64,000 bases of DNA from Streptomyces sp. AM 2-1-1 (GTDB lineage: Bacteria > Actinomycetota > Actinomycetes > Streptomycetales > Streptomycetaceae), in contig NZ_CP119147.1 in assembly GCF_029167645.1 (NCBI RefSeq), forward strand, positions 4,110,501 to 4,174,500, written 5' to 3'. The notes under the pieces were generated by a model. It did no database searches, was not told the origin of the DNA, and worked only from the letters and a program-made list of their open reading frames with translations. Within the stretch, counting starts at the first letter, position 1. The number at the start of each line of letters is the position of its first letter. The translations under genes were made by a program, and so were the position numbers. This document shows, one piece after another, positions 16,321 to 24,470 of the stretch.

Positions 16321-16470
16321 TCGCCAGGGGACACCGGTGCGGACCCGGAACCGTAGGCCGTCGATCCGCTGCCGCCGGATCCATATCGCCGGTCGACCGG
16401 CCTTCTTGCCCACTGGCAGCAGCGGTTTCTGCACCGCCCACTGTTGCTCCGTCAGGTCCCCACGCGCCAC
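16321..16470 (-). pseudogene. IS5-family transposase N-terminal fragment
   Basis: About 50 codons from GTG 16470 read LTEQQWAVQKPLLP, KKAGRPAIWIRRQRIDGL and RVRTGVPWR, the N-terminal (DUF4096-type) domain of IS5-group transposases. The similarity stops abruptly after PWR, where the sequence changes into the ankyrin fragment. The DDE catalytic domain is absent, so this is an IS remnant, unrelated to the intact element at 20787. Confidence 0.75.
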
Positions 16471-16548
16471 GGGCCGAGATCATCACGCAACAAGATCCAC
16501 TTTCGATACACGCCCTGGCATGATCGGTTTCGGACCTGGGGGGTTCCT

Positions 16549-17259
16549 GTGCGAGCCATACCGACCACCGCCACGACGGCGGCCCTGACATGCCTGGTCA
16601 TGGGCGTTGCCCTGACCGGCTGCGCGAACGACCGTACGCACGACGGCGCCACGAAGGAGCCGTCCGCCGACCGGATGCTCGACGAGGCGAACGCAGCGAT
16701 GAGCGCTCTCCAATGGGTGACCGTCGAGTCCGCCGGTGGGGGTGACGGGGGCGGTGGGACCACCATGCGGTTGTCGACCGACCTCACGTCGAGGTGTGCG
16801 TTCACGACGACCTCGGCCACGGGTGCCACGTTCGAACAGATCCGGATCGACGGGACGGACTACGTCAGCGTCAATCGGACCTACCTGGAGGAGGCGGGCC
16901 GGGAACCGGCCCGCGCGGACTGGACGAAGCGGTGGGTGAAGACGCCTGCCGGTGCGGCACGGCCGGGGGACGGCCTGGTCGACTGCACGCAGCCGTTCGC
17001 CTCCTTCGGAGAGGTCGCCAAGGGCGGGACGACCGAGGTCGGGGGTTTGCCGGCACGGGAGTTGAAGGTGACCGACGCGAGCGACGAGAGCGGTTCCTAC
17101 TCCTTCTACGTCGCCACCGAGGGCAAGCCCTACATCCTCGAGGTCGTCTACGAGGGCGGGGGGAGGCGGACCACCACCTCGTACAGCGGCTTCGACGCGC
17201 CGACCGACGTCCGTGCCCCGGATGCGGCCGAGGTGGTGGACACGGGCGCGCTCGGCTGA
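16549..17259 (+). CDS. Secreted lipoprotein, LppX/LprG-like
   Basis: 236-aa lipoprotein. GTG 16549 begins a signal peptide with lipobox LTGC (Cys about 26), preceded by a G-rich ribosome-binding site (16539-16543). The mature part has a mixed alpha/beta pattern (MLDEANAAMSALQWVTVES, MRLSTDLTSRCAFTTTS, FEQIRIDGTDYVSVNR, GGLPARELKVTDASDESGSYSFYV) like the LppX/LprAFG fold that binds lipids, although the family is my inference. The two mature Cys could form a disulfide. It stands next to the IS scar and may have gained its position through it. Confidence 0.75.
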   Translation: MRAIPTTATTAALTCLVMGVALTGCANDRTHDGATKEPSADRMLDEANAAMSALQWVTVESAGGGDGGGGTTMRLSTDLTSRCAFTTTSATGATFEQIRIDGTDYVSVNRTYLEEAGREPARADWTKRWVKTPAGAARPGDGLVDCTQPFASFGEVAKGGTTEVGGLPARELKVTDASDESGSYSFYVATEGKPYILEVVYEGGGRRTTTSYSGFDAPTDVRAPDAAEVVDTGALG

Positions 17260-17276
17260 GGCAGGGCTCCGGCTCC

Positions 17277-17918
17277 TCAACCGCGCCGCGGGCCCGCCGC
17301 CCGTGCGCGGGGCGCCAGCGCTGCCCGCAGTGCCGGCACGAGGACGCGGCGGGCCTCGGCCGGGGTGAGGGCGGCGGGGGTGGGGAGGGGGTTGAGGTAG
17401 CGGGTGTGGATGAGGCCGCCGAGGACCGTCACCGCGGCCGTGGCGCGAGCGGTGGCGTCGCGGCCGCCGAGGAATTCAGCGAGCCGGGCCAGTAGCTCGC
17501 TCTCCAGGTACTCGCCGATCGCTTCGGCGGCCGGGGTGCCCTGAGTGGAGAGGGCACGGAATCCGGCGTCCTCCCAGAGGCCCGTCACCGCGTCGATCAG
17601 CCGGTCGGGGAGGGTGGCCGGATCGCCGCCGAGGACCTCGTCGACGGTCAGGGCGGTGGCGCACTGGAACCGCATCACCTCGGCGAACAGGCCCTTCTTC
17701 GAGCCGAAGTGGTACGCGATGAGGGCCATGTCCACCCCCGCCGACGCGGCCACCGCGCGGAGGGTGGTGCGGCGGTAACCGTGTTCGAGGAAGAGGGACC
17801 GGGCCGCCGTCACGAGCGTGTCGCGGGTGGGCGGGTTGCCGCGCGGACGTCCCCTGGGGCGCGCCGGTCGGCGGGGAAGAGCGAGGGGCGGGGCGATGAC
17901 GGGGGCCGCGTTATTCAT
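17277..17918 (-). CDS. TetR-family transcriptional regulator
   Basis: 213-aa repressor. HTH region about 30-75 (TLVTAARSLFLEHGYRRTTLRAVAASAGVDMALIAYHFGSK split here by the recognition helix VDMALIAYHFG), with a C-terminal ligand domain of the TetR_C type. ATG 17918 is used; the preceding TTG is unlikely. The palindrome TCAACGTTGA (17918-17927) overlaps the start and suggests autorepression. It is divergent from an NAD(P)-binding oxidoreductase gene 76 bp away, its probable target. Confidence 0.9.
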   Translation of the reverse strand: MNNAAPVIAPPLALPRRPARPRGRPRGNPPTRDTLVTAARSLFLEHGYRRTTLRAVAASAGVDMALIAYHFGSKKGLFAEVMRFQCATALTVDEVLGGDPATLPDRLIDAVTGLWEDAGFRALSTQGTPAAEAIGEYLESELLARLAEFLGGRDATARATAAVTVLGGLIHTRYLNPLPTPAALTPAEARRVLVPALRAALAPRARAAGPRRG

Positions 17919-17927
17919 CAACGTTGA
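17918..17927. promoter_or_regulatory. Putative TetR operator
   Basis: 10-bp perfect palindrome TCAACGTTGA at the translation start of the tetR-type gene, between it and the divergent reductase gene. Half-site TCAAC/GTTGA is common in TetR operators; inferred only. Confidence 0.45.
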
Positions 17928-17993
17928 GCCTGTGGTGGGCGATCGACAGAGTCAAGGGCGTTCCGACCCCCACACGAAGGATGACCCGACACC

Positions 17994-18686
17994 ATGCGCA
18001 TCACCGTTTTCGGCGCCAATGGACCGACCGGCCGCCACCTCACCGGCCAAGCCCTCGCCGCCGGCCACCAGGTCGTCGCCGTGACCCGCCGCCCCGGCTC
18101 GCTCACCCCACGGCCGGGCCTCACGGTGGCGGTCGCGGACGCCACCGACCCTGCGGCCGTCGCACCCGCGATCGAGGGGGCGGACGCGGTCCTCTCGGCG
18201 CTGGGAACCCGCTTCAGCACGTCCGCCATCACGACGTACTCGGCGAGCGCCACCGCGATCACCGACGCCATGGGCCACCACGGCGTGAAGCGGCTGCTCG
18301 TCGTCAGCTCCAGCATCGCCGACCCGGAGTGGCGCCCAAGCGGCGCGTACTTCTTCAACCACGTTCTCGACCCGCTGGTGAACCGGAGGCTCGGCCGCAC
18401 GCTCCACGAGGACATGCGCCGCATGGAGGGGGTGATCCGGCGTACCGGCCTGGACTGGACGTTCGTCCGTCCTTCGGGCCTCTTCCAGCACCCCGTCGTC
18501 ACGGCCTACCGGACCGCCGAGACCAGCGCGGACGGCGTCTTCACCGCCCGCACCGACCTCGCGGCGAGCATGCTGCGGGAGATGGACGAAGGGCGGTACG
18601 TCCGTACGGCCATGGGCGTCATCACCACCGAGGTGAAGCCCAGCATCGCGAAGCTCATCTGGAACGAGGGGGTGCGGAAGAAGTAG
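17994..18686 (+). CDS. NAD(P)-binding oxidoreductase (atypical SDR/NmrA-like)
   Basis: 230-aa Rossmann-fold protein. It starts MRITVFGANGPTGRHL with the GxxGxxG dinucleotide motif, followed by VVAVTRRPGSL, an acidic second strand VAVADATDP and VLSALGT. The C-terminal pattern DWTFVRPSGLF and the lack of a YxxxK motif place it among atypical SDRs such as flavin/quinone reductases and anti-sigma-like SDR_a5 proteins. The divergent TetR gene suggests induction by a small hydrophobic compound. No strong Shine-Dalgarno is visible; AAGGATG lies 10-16 nt upstream. Confidence 0.85.
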   Translation: MRITVFGANGPTGRHLTGQALAAGHQVVAVTRRPGSLTPRPGLTVAVADATDPAAVAPAIEGADAVLSALGTRFSTSAITTYSASATAITDAMGHHGVKRLLVVSSSIADPEWRPSGAYFFNHVLDPLVNRRLGRTLHEDMRRMEGVIRRTGLDWTFVRPSGLFQHPVVTAYRTAETSADGVFTARTDLAASMLREMDEGRYVRTAMGVITTEVKPSIAKLIWNEGVRKK

Positions 18687-18823
18687 GGCCGAACCCCTCG
18701 GGTGACCGCGGCTTCGTCCCCACCACCACCGGACCGGCGGATGGACCGACGCGGGATCCTTCCGCGAACCGGCGGGCACCGGCAACTCCGTTTCCGCGCA
18801 GGGGAGATGCCCGCACCTCCTCA

Positions 18824-18886
18824 CCGGAGCCGCCGGAGCCACCGGAGCCACCGGAACCACCGGAGCCGCCGGAGCCGCCGGAGCCA
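18824..18886. repeat. 9-bp tandem repeat, 7 copies
   Basis: Seven copies of CCGGAGCCA/G in the 278-bp gap between the reductase and the HEAT-like gene. No coding frame through it has a convincing start, so it is intergenic. Confidence 0.85.
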
Positions 18887-18964
18887 CCGGCAACGCGGCC
18901 ACGGGCTGTCCGGCTGGTGGCGGCGGCCGGAGGGCCGGGCGGAGCGGACCGTCATACTCAGCAC

Positions 18965-19675
18965 GTGACGATCACGGATGGTGGAGGTCCCCTCCCCGAC
19001 CCCCGGGAACTGTTGGAGGGAACCGACTGGGCCTCGCTGGAGCATGCCTATGGATCGGCCGAGGGGGCAGCTCCCGTGATGGGCGGACTGCTCGCGGCGG
19101 ACCTCGACACGCAAGCCAGGGCGATGCGTTACCTCGAGGACCCGGTTCACCACCAGGACACGATCTACTCAGCCACCGTGCCTGCGGCGCTTTACGTGGC
19201 AGCATCCCTGAGCGAGCCTCGCACAGCCACCATGCTCCCCCGCGAGCAAGGGGAGCGTCCGCTCCGGGCAGCCATGCTGGACTGGCTGGAGTCTGTGGCA
19301 AGAGCGGTAGGCGACGACGCCGAGGCGATCCGAGAACGATTCGGCTTCTCCTGGGATCCGGCGTCCCTCCGGATTCGAGCGCTGCGGCCCGCGCTCTTCC
19401 GGGCTGTGTCCCCCTTCCTGCACGACCTCGACCCCGCCGTCCACGAAGCGGCGATCGCTGCGGCTGTCTCCCTGCTGGATGCCCCGGAGCTGGTCAGGTA
19501 TCGGACGACTCTTGTTCCGCTGGTGCGTGAAGTCCTGGCCGCCAGCGCCGAGCGGTCGTATCGCTCCGTCGCAGTCGGCGGCCTTCGAGCCTGGGGGAAA
19601 GACACCGCAGATCCACAGGCCGTGGAGAACGAGGATCCTCGGGCTGCCGGCCGCAGCAGCGAGATGCCGCTCTGA
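18965..19675 (+). CDS. HEAT-like helical protein (immunity-type)
   Basis: 236-aa helical protein. The N-terminal half (SLEHAYGSAEGAAPVMGGL, RAMRYLEDPVHHQDTIYSAT, PAALYVAASL) resembles the HEAT-like family in which each unit ends with HQGTVYxAT, common next to polymorphic toxins as immunity proteins. The C-terminal half has a second repeat-like stretch (LFRAVSPFLHDLDPAVHEAAIAAAVSLLD). GTG 18965 is chosen: a CATACT -10-like box (18953-18958) lies 6 nt upstream, a leaderless arrangement. It is followed by an SMI1/KNR4 gene, another immunity-type family. No toxin partner is adjacent. Confidence 0.68.
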   Translation: MTITDGGGPLPDPRELLEGTDWASLEHAYGSAEGAAPVMGGLLAADLDTQARAMRYLEDPVHHQDTIYSATVPAALYVAASLSEPRTATMLPREQGERPLRAAMLDWLESVARAVGDDAEAIRERFGFSWDPASLRIRALRPALFRAVSPFLHDLDPAVHEAAIAAAVSLLDAPELVRYRTTLVPLVREVLAASAERSYRSVAVGGLRAWGKDTADPQAVENEDPRAAGRSSEMPL

Positions 19676-20055
19676 CACACGGGCTCTGAAGAGGGAAGGT
19701 CCGTTCACCTGGCGTGGTGGGAGCGGGGCGGGCTGTGTGCCCTGCGGCCCCGACATCCGGTCGTCGCGGTTGCGCGCGCCGGACACGACGGTCCTCGCTG
19801 GTGCCGGGAAGCTCCTGGGTCGAGCCCGCCGCACAGCGGGTCGTCCGTGAGAAGCCGCGCGCGGTCACCTTGCTGAAGGGCCGGTCGACCCGCGCTTCCG
19901 GACGGGACATGGTCTCCGGGAGGAGGGGCGGCATGCGTCTCCGGCAGGAGGGGCAGCATGCTCGACGTATCATCCCTGCAAGGTTCTCCCGCTCCTGCCC
20001 GCGTCCGCCGTGGCGCAGCCGGACGGAGACATCCCTGAGAGAGGGCAGAGGCTCC
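19676..20055. other. Gene-free stretch with a 24-bp direct repeat
   Basis: 380 bp with no supported gene. At 19913-19936 and 19938-19961 there is a 24-bp direct repeat (two mismatches) ending AGGAGGGGCrGCATGC. Codon bias is weak in all frames. Confidence 0.6.
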
Positions 20056-20625
20056 ATGAGTGCGGCTGAGAGTTGGTCCCGCGTGATGGCGCTTCTGCGG
20101 CAGCACGCACCGGCCGATCACGCGGACCTGCCGGGGCCCGCTACGGAGAAGATGCTCGCGGCCGCCGAGCAGCGGATGGGCGTATCGCTGCCCGGGGATC
20201 TGCGGACGTGGCTGTTGCAGAACAACCTGGATCTGCCTGAGGAAGCTGTCGACGACGAGGTGGCATGCTGCGGCTTCGACGGGTTCCCGGACGAGGGAAG
20301 CTTCTTCCTGGGCATCCGGGCCATGGAGAGGCTGTACGCGAACCGCTCCAGGCCCGGCGGATTCGACCCACCGGACCAGCCGGACCATCCGTTCTGGCGC
20401 AACGAGTGGATACCGTTCCTGTCGGACCAGGACGGCTGGATGGGGAAGTTCGTCGACGCGCGGGACGGGCGCGTCGGCAGATGGTTCGTGGGCGAGAACA
20501 CGGTCACCGGCGAGTACGAATCGCTGGCCCTGTATTTCGACTCCGTAGCGGAGAAGCTGACACGGATCGCCGAGGGAAGCTACCCGGTCTGTGCGGTCAT
20601 CGAAGGCCGACTCGTCTGGACGTGA
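20056..20625 (+). CDS. SMI1/KNR4-family protein (probable immunity protein)
   Basis: 189-aa protein of the SMI1/KNR4 (SUKH) superfamily. Features: N-terminal helices ending EKMLAAAEQRMGVSLPGDLRTWLLQNN, the family hallmark of aligned helix plus LPxxLrxwL, a central strand region (FFLGIRAMERLY), and NEWIPFLSDQDGWMGKFVDARDG followed by YESLALYFDSVAEKL. SUKH proteins commonly neutralise contact-dependent or secreted nuclease toxins. The ATG at 20056 has GAGGGCAGAGG upstream. No toxin lies beside it; the HEAT-like gene upstream and the IS element downstream mark an accessory region. Confidence 0.85.
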   Translation: MSAAESWSRVMALLRQHAPADHADLPGPATEKMLAAAEQRMGVSLPGDLRTWLLQNNLDLPEEAVDDEVACCGFDGFPDEGSFFLGIRAMERLYANRSRPGGFDPPDQPDHPFWRNEWIPFLSDQDGWMGKFVDARDGRVGRWFVGENTVTGEYESLALYFDSVAEKLTRIAEGSYPVCAVIEGRLVWT

Positions 20626-20786
20626 GACGGTTCCCCACCGCATGACGGTCATCCGCCCCGTTGCCACCGACGCACAGCATGGAGCCGGAACGGGGGCGGC
20701 GCGGGAAGGCGGCCGGTGCTGCCCGCCACCGCGCACCGCGCCGCACCGAACAGCCGCACCCCACCCCACCCCACCCGCACCGCACT

Positions 20787-20893
20787 GAGCCTCCGCCAAC
20801 TTGAAGTCGCAGGTCAAAGGGCTGGTGTGATCGGTTCTCGGGGTGCTCACGCTGGTCGTGGGCGGGAGTCTGAGGAGTAGATCGTCTGTCAGC
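20787..20893 (+). repeat. Left terminal inverted repeat (107 bp)
   Basis: Begins GAGCCTCCGCCAACTTGAAG and pairs with the reverse complement of 22898-23004 with 9 mismatches in 107 and no gaps. Mismatches concentrate in the inner 23 bp. Confidence 0.92.
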
Positions 20894-20979
20894 ACGGGTG
20901 GGTCGGAGAGAAACGCGATGCAGCAGCGCCGGCGGATGTGCGAGCCTTCTTTCCCCGGACGCCGACCGAGAAGACTCTG

Positions 20980-21489
20980 ATGACCCGCGATGACGCCCTC
21001 AAGCAGCTCAGCCACATCGCGCGCGAGCGGGCATTCGGTAGGCACGTCGGGTCCGACCGGCTCATCCAGGCAGGGCTCGACGCACTCATTGTGGGGGTTG
21101 AAAGTCCCTCCCTCGCCATGCTGGCCGGCCTCCTCCGGAGCGAGGAACCCGAAGCACCAGCGCTCTTCGACCAGATACTGGAGGAACTGGGACTGCTCTT
21201 CCAGCCGCCCGCTGACCCGCGCGACGCGAAGTGGGCGATGGCCTACTGGATCGCTGGTCAGATTGCTGACGGAACCCTGGATCCCGCCGCCGGCACCCAC
21301 ATCATCTGGGCAGACATCGCCTATGACCTTGGCTATCCCGAAGAGCTGCAATCTCTCGTCTCGTGCGCTCTCAACCTGGACGACTGGGACGAGAGCTGGG
21401 GAGTCTCCGTCGAGGAGCTCAACAGAGAAGCCGTCGAGGCGGCGAAGCAGTTCTTGAGCAAGTGGTCGGCAGCAGAGGTAGGTAGTTGA
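20980..21489 (+). CDS. IS passenger gene, unknown helical protein
   Basis: 169-aa predicted cytosolic helical protein of no family I recognise. It starts MTRDDALKQLSHIARERA, continues LIQAGLDALIVGVESPSLAMLAGLL and ends acidic (LDDWDESWGVSVEELNREAVEAAKQFLSKW). This composition and size recall small immunity or chaperone-like proteins, but that is speculative. ATG 20980 has GAGAAG nearby; an in-frame GTG at 20938 is an alternative. It lies between the left inverted repeat and the accessory gene, in the same orientation as the transposase; its codon use is less biased than in chromosomal neighbours, indicating transfer with the element. Confidence 0.7.
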   Translation: MTRDDALKQLSHIARERAFGRHVGSDRLIQAGLDALIVGVESPSLAMLAGLLRSEEPEAPALFDQILEELGLLFQPPADPRDAKWAMAYWIAGQIADGTLDPAAGTHIIWADIAYDLGYPEELQSLVSCALNLDDWDESWGVSVEELNREAVEAAKQFLSKWSAAEVGS

Positions 21490-21540
21490 ACTGTCCGTTT
21501 CTCGCTTCCCGCGGTTCGGCCGCCTTCTACGATCCGATAC

Positions 21541-21996
21541 ATGCTGGATCCCGAGCTGCTGGAACGAATCACCGCGCGGCGCGCGGAACTGGACGAACTC
21601 GAAGAACAGCTGGCCAAACAGCTGGCGGAAGTGCGGGCCGAGCGGGACGAACTCGCCGTCGCCGAACGCGTCCTTGAACGGATGGCCGGCCAGCGCGCCG
21701 AGCAACGCGCCTCGGCCGGGCCGATGCCAGGGCAGGTGGCCGGACGACCAGTGATGCTGATTCGACACCGCGAACCGGGTGTGGAGGAGGACTCGCTCCC
21801 GTGGGACTACCAGCGCATCATCGCCGCCGTGCGGCAGGCCGCTGGACCGGTCATGGCCCGTGAGGTCGGCGAGGTGGTGGGGGTGGACGTCAGCGTGCGG
21901 GCCAAGCTGGAACCGCTGCGCAGCAAGCTGGTCAGACTCGTCGATCGCGGCTGGCTGCGGAAACTGCCCGACGGCCGGTTTACCACCCGCCTGTGA
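21541..21996 (+). CDS. IS-associated coiled-coil/winged-helix accessory protein
   Basis: 151-aa protein with an N-terminal coiled coil (ITARRAELDELEEQLAKQLA and on to about residue 60) and a C-terminal winged-helix-like domain (YQRIIAAVRQAAGPVMAREVGEVVGVDVS to GWLRKLPDGRFTT split by the wing). Very similar proteins occur widely in Streptomyces next to IS transposases. A TACGAT -10 box (21528-21533) stands 7 nt before the ATG, so it is probably leaderless. Role inferred: DNA binding at the element ends or control of transposition. Confidence 0.78.
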   Translation: MLDPELLERITARRAELDELEEQLAKQLAEVRAERDELAVAERVLERMAGQRAEQRASAGPMPGQVAGRPVMLIRHREPGVEEDSLPWDYQRIIAAVRQAAGPVMAREVGEVVGVDVSVRAKLEPLRSKLVRLVDRGWLRKLPDGRFTTRL

Positions 21997-22068
21997 CCAG
22001 GAGCACCGCCACTCGGAGCGGCTCGGAACGGGCGTAACCAGGGTGCCGCCGGCGGCCGTTGGAATTGT

Positions 22069-22902
22069 GTGACGAATACCAAAGAGCTCGCCGAGGACAC
22101 CTGCCCGCTTGTCTACCAGTGCCGTCTGCCGTTGTCCACGCGCACCGTCAACCACCTCGCCGATCTGCTCAGGCGCCGTCTGAAGGCGATCCGGTCCAGG
22201 TGGCGGATCCTGCCGCCGGGGAAGATCGCGGTGATCGTCCTGGCCGTACTGCGCCACGACCAGCGCCTGGCCGACATGGCCGGCGGCAACGACGTGTCCG
22301 AGTGCACGGTCCGCCGCTGGCGCGACGAGCTGATCGGACTGCTCGCAGCGCAGGCTCCGCGTCTGGACCGCGCCCTGATGAAGGTCGCCCGGCAGGGCGG
22401 GGAGGTGGTCCTGATCGACGGCACCCTCATCCGCACCCAGCGCCGCACCGGGAGGGCCGACCGGCGGAACTACTCCGGCAAGCACCGCAGCCATGGCCTG
22501 CATTTCCTCGCCCTGACCGACGAGAAGGGCCGCCTGATCTGGATATCCGCCGCCCGGCCCGGCCGCACCCACGACAACACCGCCGCCCGCCACGACCACA
22601 TCCTGGTCCACCTGCGCGCCGCCGGCCTCGGGGCGCTGGCCGACCTCGGCTTCCGCGGCCTGGACAACGACATCCTCGACCCCGTGATCGTCACCGGCTA
22701 CGCCGCCAGCCGCACCCACAAGATCACCCCGGGCCAGAAGGAAGCCAACCGCGTCCTCGCCGTCGGGCGTGCACCGGTCGAGCACGGCTTCGCCCACCTC
22801 AAGAACTGGCGGATCCTCACCAAGCTCCGTATCGACCCCGCCCGCGCCACCCAACTCCTGCGTGCCCTGCTCGTCCTGACGAAGCTCGAAGTCAACCGCT
22901 GA
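22069..22902 (+). CDS. IS5-family DDE transposase (DDE_Tnp_4/HARBI1-like)
   Basis: 277-aa transposase, apparently complete. An N-terminal helical DNA-binding part (VNHLADLLRRRLKAIRSRW; ECTVRRWRDELIGLL) is followed by the RNase-H fold with first Asp in EVVLIDGTLI, second Asp in LADLGFRGLDND and Glu in VEHGFAHLKNWRIL. The family cuts and pastes the element through hairpin-free strand transfer. The start is GTG 22069, 73 bp after the accessory gene. The stop codon TGA (22900-22902) is built into the right inverted repeat. Confidence 0.93.
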   Translation: MTNTKELAEDTCPLVYQCRLPLSTRTVNHLADLLRRRLKAIRSRWRILPPGKIAVIVLAVLRHDQRLADMAGGNDVSECTVRRWRDELIGLLAAQAPRLDRALMKVARQGGEVVLIDGTLIRTQRRTGRADRRNYSGKHRSHGLHFLALTDEKGRLIWISAARPGRTHDNTAARHDHILVHLRAAGLGALADLGFRGLDNDILDPVIVTGYAASRTHKITPGQKEANRVLAVGRAPVEHGFAHLKNWRILTKLRIDPARATQLLRALLVLTKLEVNR

Positions 22903-23004
22903 CGGATGATCTTCTCCGCGGACTCCCGCCCACGACCAGCACGAGCACCCCGAGAACTGATCACACCAGCCCTTTGACCTGCGACTTCAAGTTGACGGAG
23001 GCTC
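22898..23004 (-). repeat. Right terminal inverted repeat (107 bp)
   Basis: Reverse complement matches 20787-20893 (98 of 107 positions). It contains the last codon and stop of the transposase, and is followed by the ACT duplication. Confidence 0.92.
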
Positions 23005-23279
23005 ACTGAACAGCCGCACCGCACCGCACTGAACTGCGGAAGTTGACTGCTGTTCAGCCCGGGGGCGGTCCAGTCGGCGGCCCAGAACGACAAGATCGCG
23101 GCTCATCCCGAAGAGAGCGCGCGGCGAGGGAACCTGATCCGGGTGGCCCACGTCGAAGGGCGGAATCGCTGGAGCCTGGACACGGGAACGAACGCGTCCC
23201 GTGCTGGGCGATGGCGAGGTCACCCGGCGGGGCGGAGGCATCTCTCTTCTCTGCGGGATCTACCGAGGGGGGACACCAC

Positions 23280-23672
23280 ATGAATGGGTTCAGGCGGTTC
23301 GCCGGTTCGCTGGGGGCGGCGGCGATGGTGATGTCGGTGGTCGCGTGCACGGCGGAAGGCGGTGGCGGAGACGGCGCGAGCAGCTGCGCCGATGTGGTCA
23401 CCTACCAGGACCAGATGTACATAGGTATGGAGAAGGTGACCTTCACGGCCGGGAAGAAGCTCGGCGTGGCGGTCAAGCCGTCCTGCGAGGACACCGGCGG
23501 CCGCTCGGAGAATGAACCTCCCCAGTGGACGAAGAGCGCCTACGAGGTGGACGGTCTCTCACCGCAGGTCGCTGTCGCTGTGGGTGACACTCCGGAGACG
23601 GCCACGCTCTACGCCGACCACTCCAGCCCGGAGGTTCCGCCCGAGGTGGAGAAAGTGCGCAACGGCTCCTGA
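23280..23672 (+). CDS. Small lipoprotein (DUF6281-like)
   Basis: 130-aa lipoprotein: signal peptide MNGFRRFAGSLGAAAMVMSV with lipobox VVAC (Cys about 23), then a Gly-rich spacer and a compact domain starting SSCADVVTYQDQMYIGMEKV with GKKLGVAVKPSCEDT; the two Cys likely form a disulfide. This layout fits the DUF6281 family of Streptomyces, which has no known function (family named from memory). ATG 23280 with GAGGGGGGA 8 nt upstream. The 270 bp between the IS end and this gene hold no gene. Confidence 0.75.
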   Translation: MNGFRRFAGSLGAAAMVMSVVACTAEGGGGDGASSCADVVTYQDQMYIGMEKVTFTAGKKLGVAVKPSCEDTGGRSENEPPQWTKSAYEVDGLSPQVAVAVGDTPETATLYADHSSPEVPPEVEKVRNGS

Positions 23673-23789
23673 TGCGGGAGGCAGGGCTCGGTGTGGTCCT
23701 CGAACGGGCGCCGCGCCGAGCCCTGTGCTCGTCGACTCCGCTGGAGTACAAGGCTGTTGGTGAACCAGCGGGGGAGACAGTATGGGCGC

Positions 23790-24269
23790 ATGGAATGGCT
23801 GCCCCTGCTCTCCACGCTGATGGGCGCGGCGATCGGCATCGCCGCCACCCTGATCGCCGATCGCAACAAGTGGCGGCGGGAGGTGGCACGGCAGGCTCTG
23901 GAAGTCCGGCGCGCCGTCTACACCGAGTACGCCTCCGCCCTCAAGGACGCGGGGGAGGAGATACGGGCCGTCGCCCTCGGCGATCACCGGTCGGACGCGG
24001 CGCGCGATACGGCGGTGCGTGAGGCCTTCCGGGCAACGGGCTTGTACACGGCCAGTGAGCGACTCTGGCTCGTAGGACCGCCGCTCGTCGTCGCGGCCGG
24101 CAACGAGGCGTTCCACAGCCTGCGTCGGATGCGCGACGCCTACGCCCGCGGGGTGGTGGTCGGCTCCGCCGAGGACCGCGCTTTCATCCAACGGCGCCGC
24201 ACCGCCATGGCCGAGATGCGCCGTCGGATGCGTGAGGACCTGGGCGTCGGACCGCTGGGCATCGAGTGA
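23790..24269 (+). CDS. Membrane-anchored helical protein, unknown
   Basis: 159-aa protein with one N-terminal TM helix (LLSTLMGAAIGIAATLIA, about 6-23) then a basic juxtamembrane stretch (DRNKWRREVARQA) and four to five amphipathic helices rich in Arg/Ala/Glu. This pattern (short anchor, cytosolic helical bundle) recurs in Streptomyces hypothetical proteins. ATG 23790 was taken because GGGGGAGA lies about 12 nt upstream. It follows the lipoprotein gene by 117 bp on the same strand. No function can be given. Confidence 0.7.
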   Translation: MEWLPLLSTLMGAAIGIAATLIADRNKWRREVARQALEVRRAVYTEYASALKDAGEEIRAVALGDHRSDAARDTAVREAFRATGLYTASERLWLVGPPLVVAAGNEAFHSLRRMRDAYARGVVVGSAEDRAFIQRRRTAMAEMRRRMREDLGVGPLGIE

Positions 24270-24470
24270 CACGTCCGGCGTGGATTTCGCACGTACGCGC
24301 AGGGGTTGTTCCTGTGGAAAACGTGACAAGTGTGCCCACCGCGTGATGTACGGTGATCGCGTCATCACGTTCCGTGCGCACCCCTGCGCGCGGGGCGGCC
24401 CCCGGAGGTGCTGACACACCATCCCGAGGGCCTTCACCGCTATGGACTAGACAAGGAAAGGTCCACAGGG

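Larger units (their letters stand above)
20784..23007 (+). mobile_element. IS5-family (ISL2-like) insertion sequence with passenger gene
   Basis: Element 20787-23004 (2218 bp) bounded by 107-bp inverted repeats and flanked by the direct repeat ACT (20784-20786 and 23005-23007), matching the ANT target duplication of ISL2-group IS5 elements. It carries a passenger gene (20980), a winged-helix accessory gene (21541) and a complete DDE transposase (22069) whose stop codon lies inside the right repeat. The length (usual for the group 0.8-1.2 kb) and repeat length (usually under 40 bp) are both exceptional. Both ends are intact, so it could be mobile. Confidence 0.88.

Noticed and set aside
18700..18964. 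A Pro/Arg-rich open frame over the 9-bp repeats
   Set aside because: Low complexity only, no start signal; the repeats explain it.
20787..20893. The left repeat as the end of a second, inverted IS copy
   Set aside because: Homology ends exactly at the transposase stop codon, the ACT duplication flanks the whole unit, and no transposase remnant lies on the left side.
23043..23279. Extension of the DUF6281-like lipoprotein frame upstream to 23043
   Set aside because: The extension has no signal sequence or ribosome-binding site, while ATG 23280 has both.
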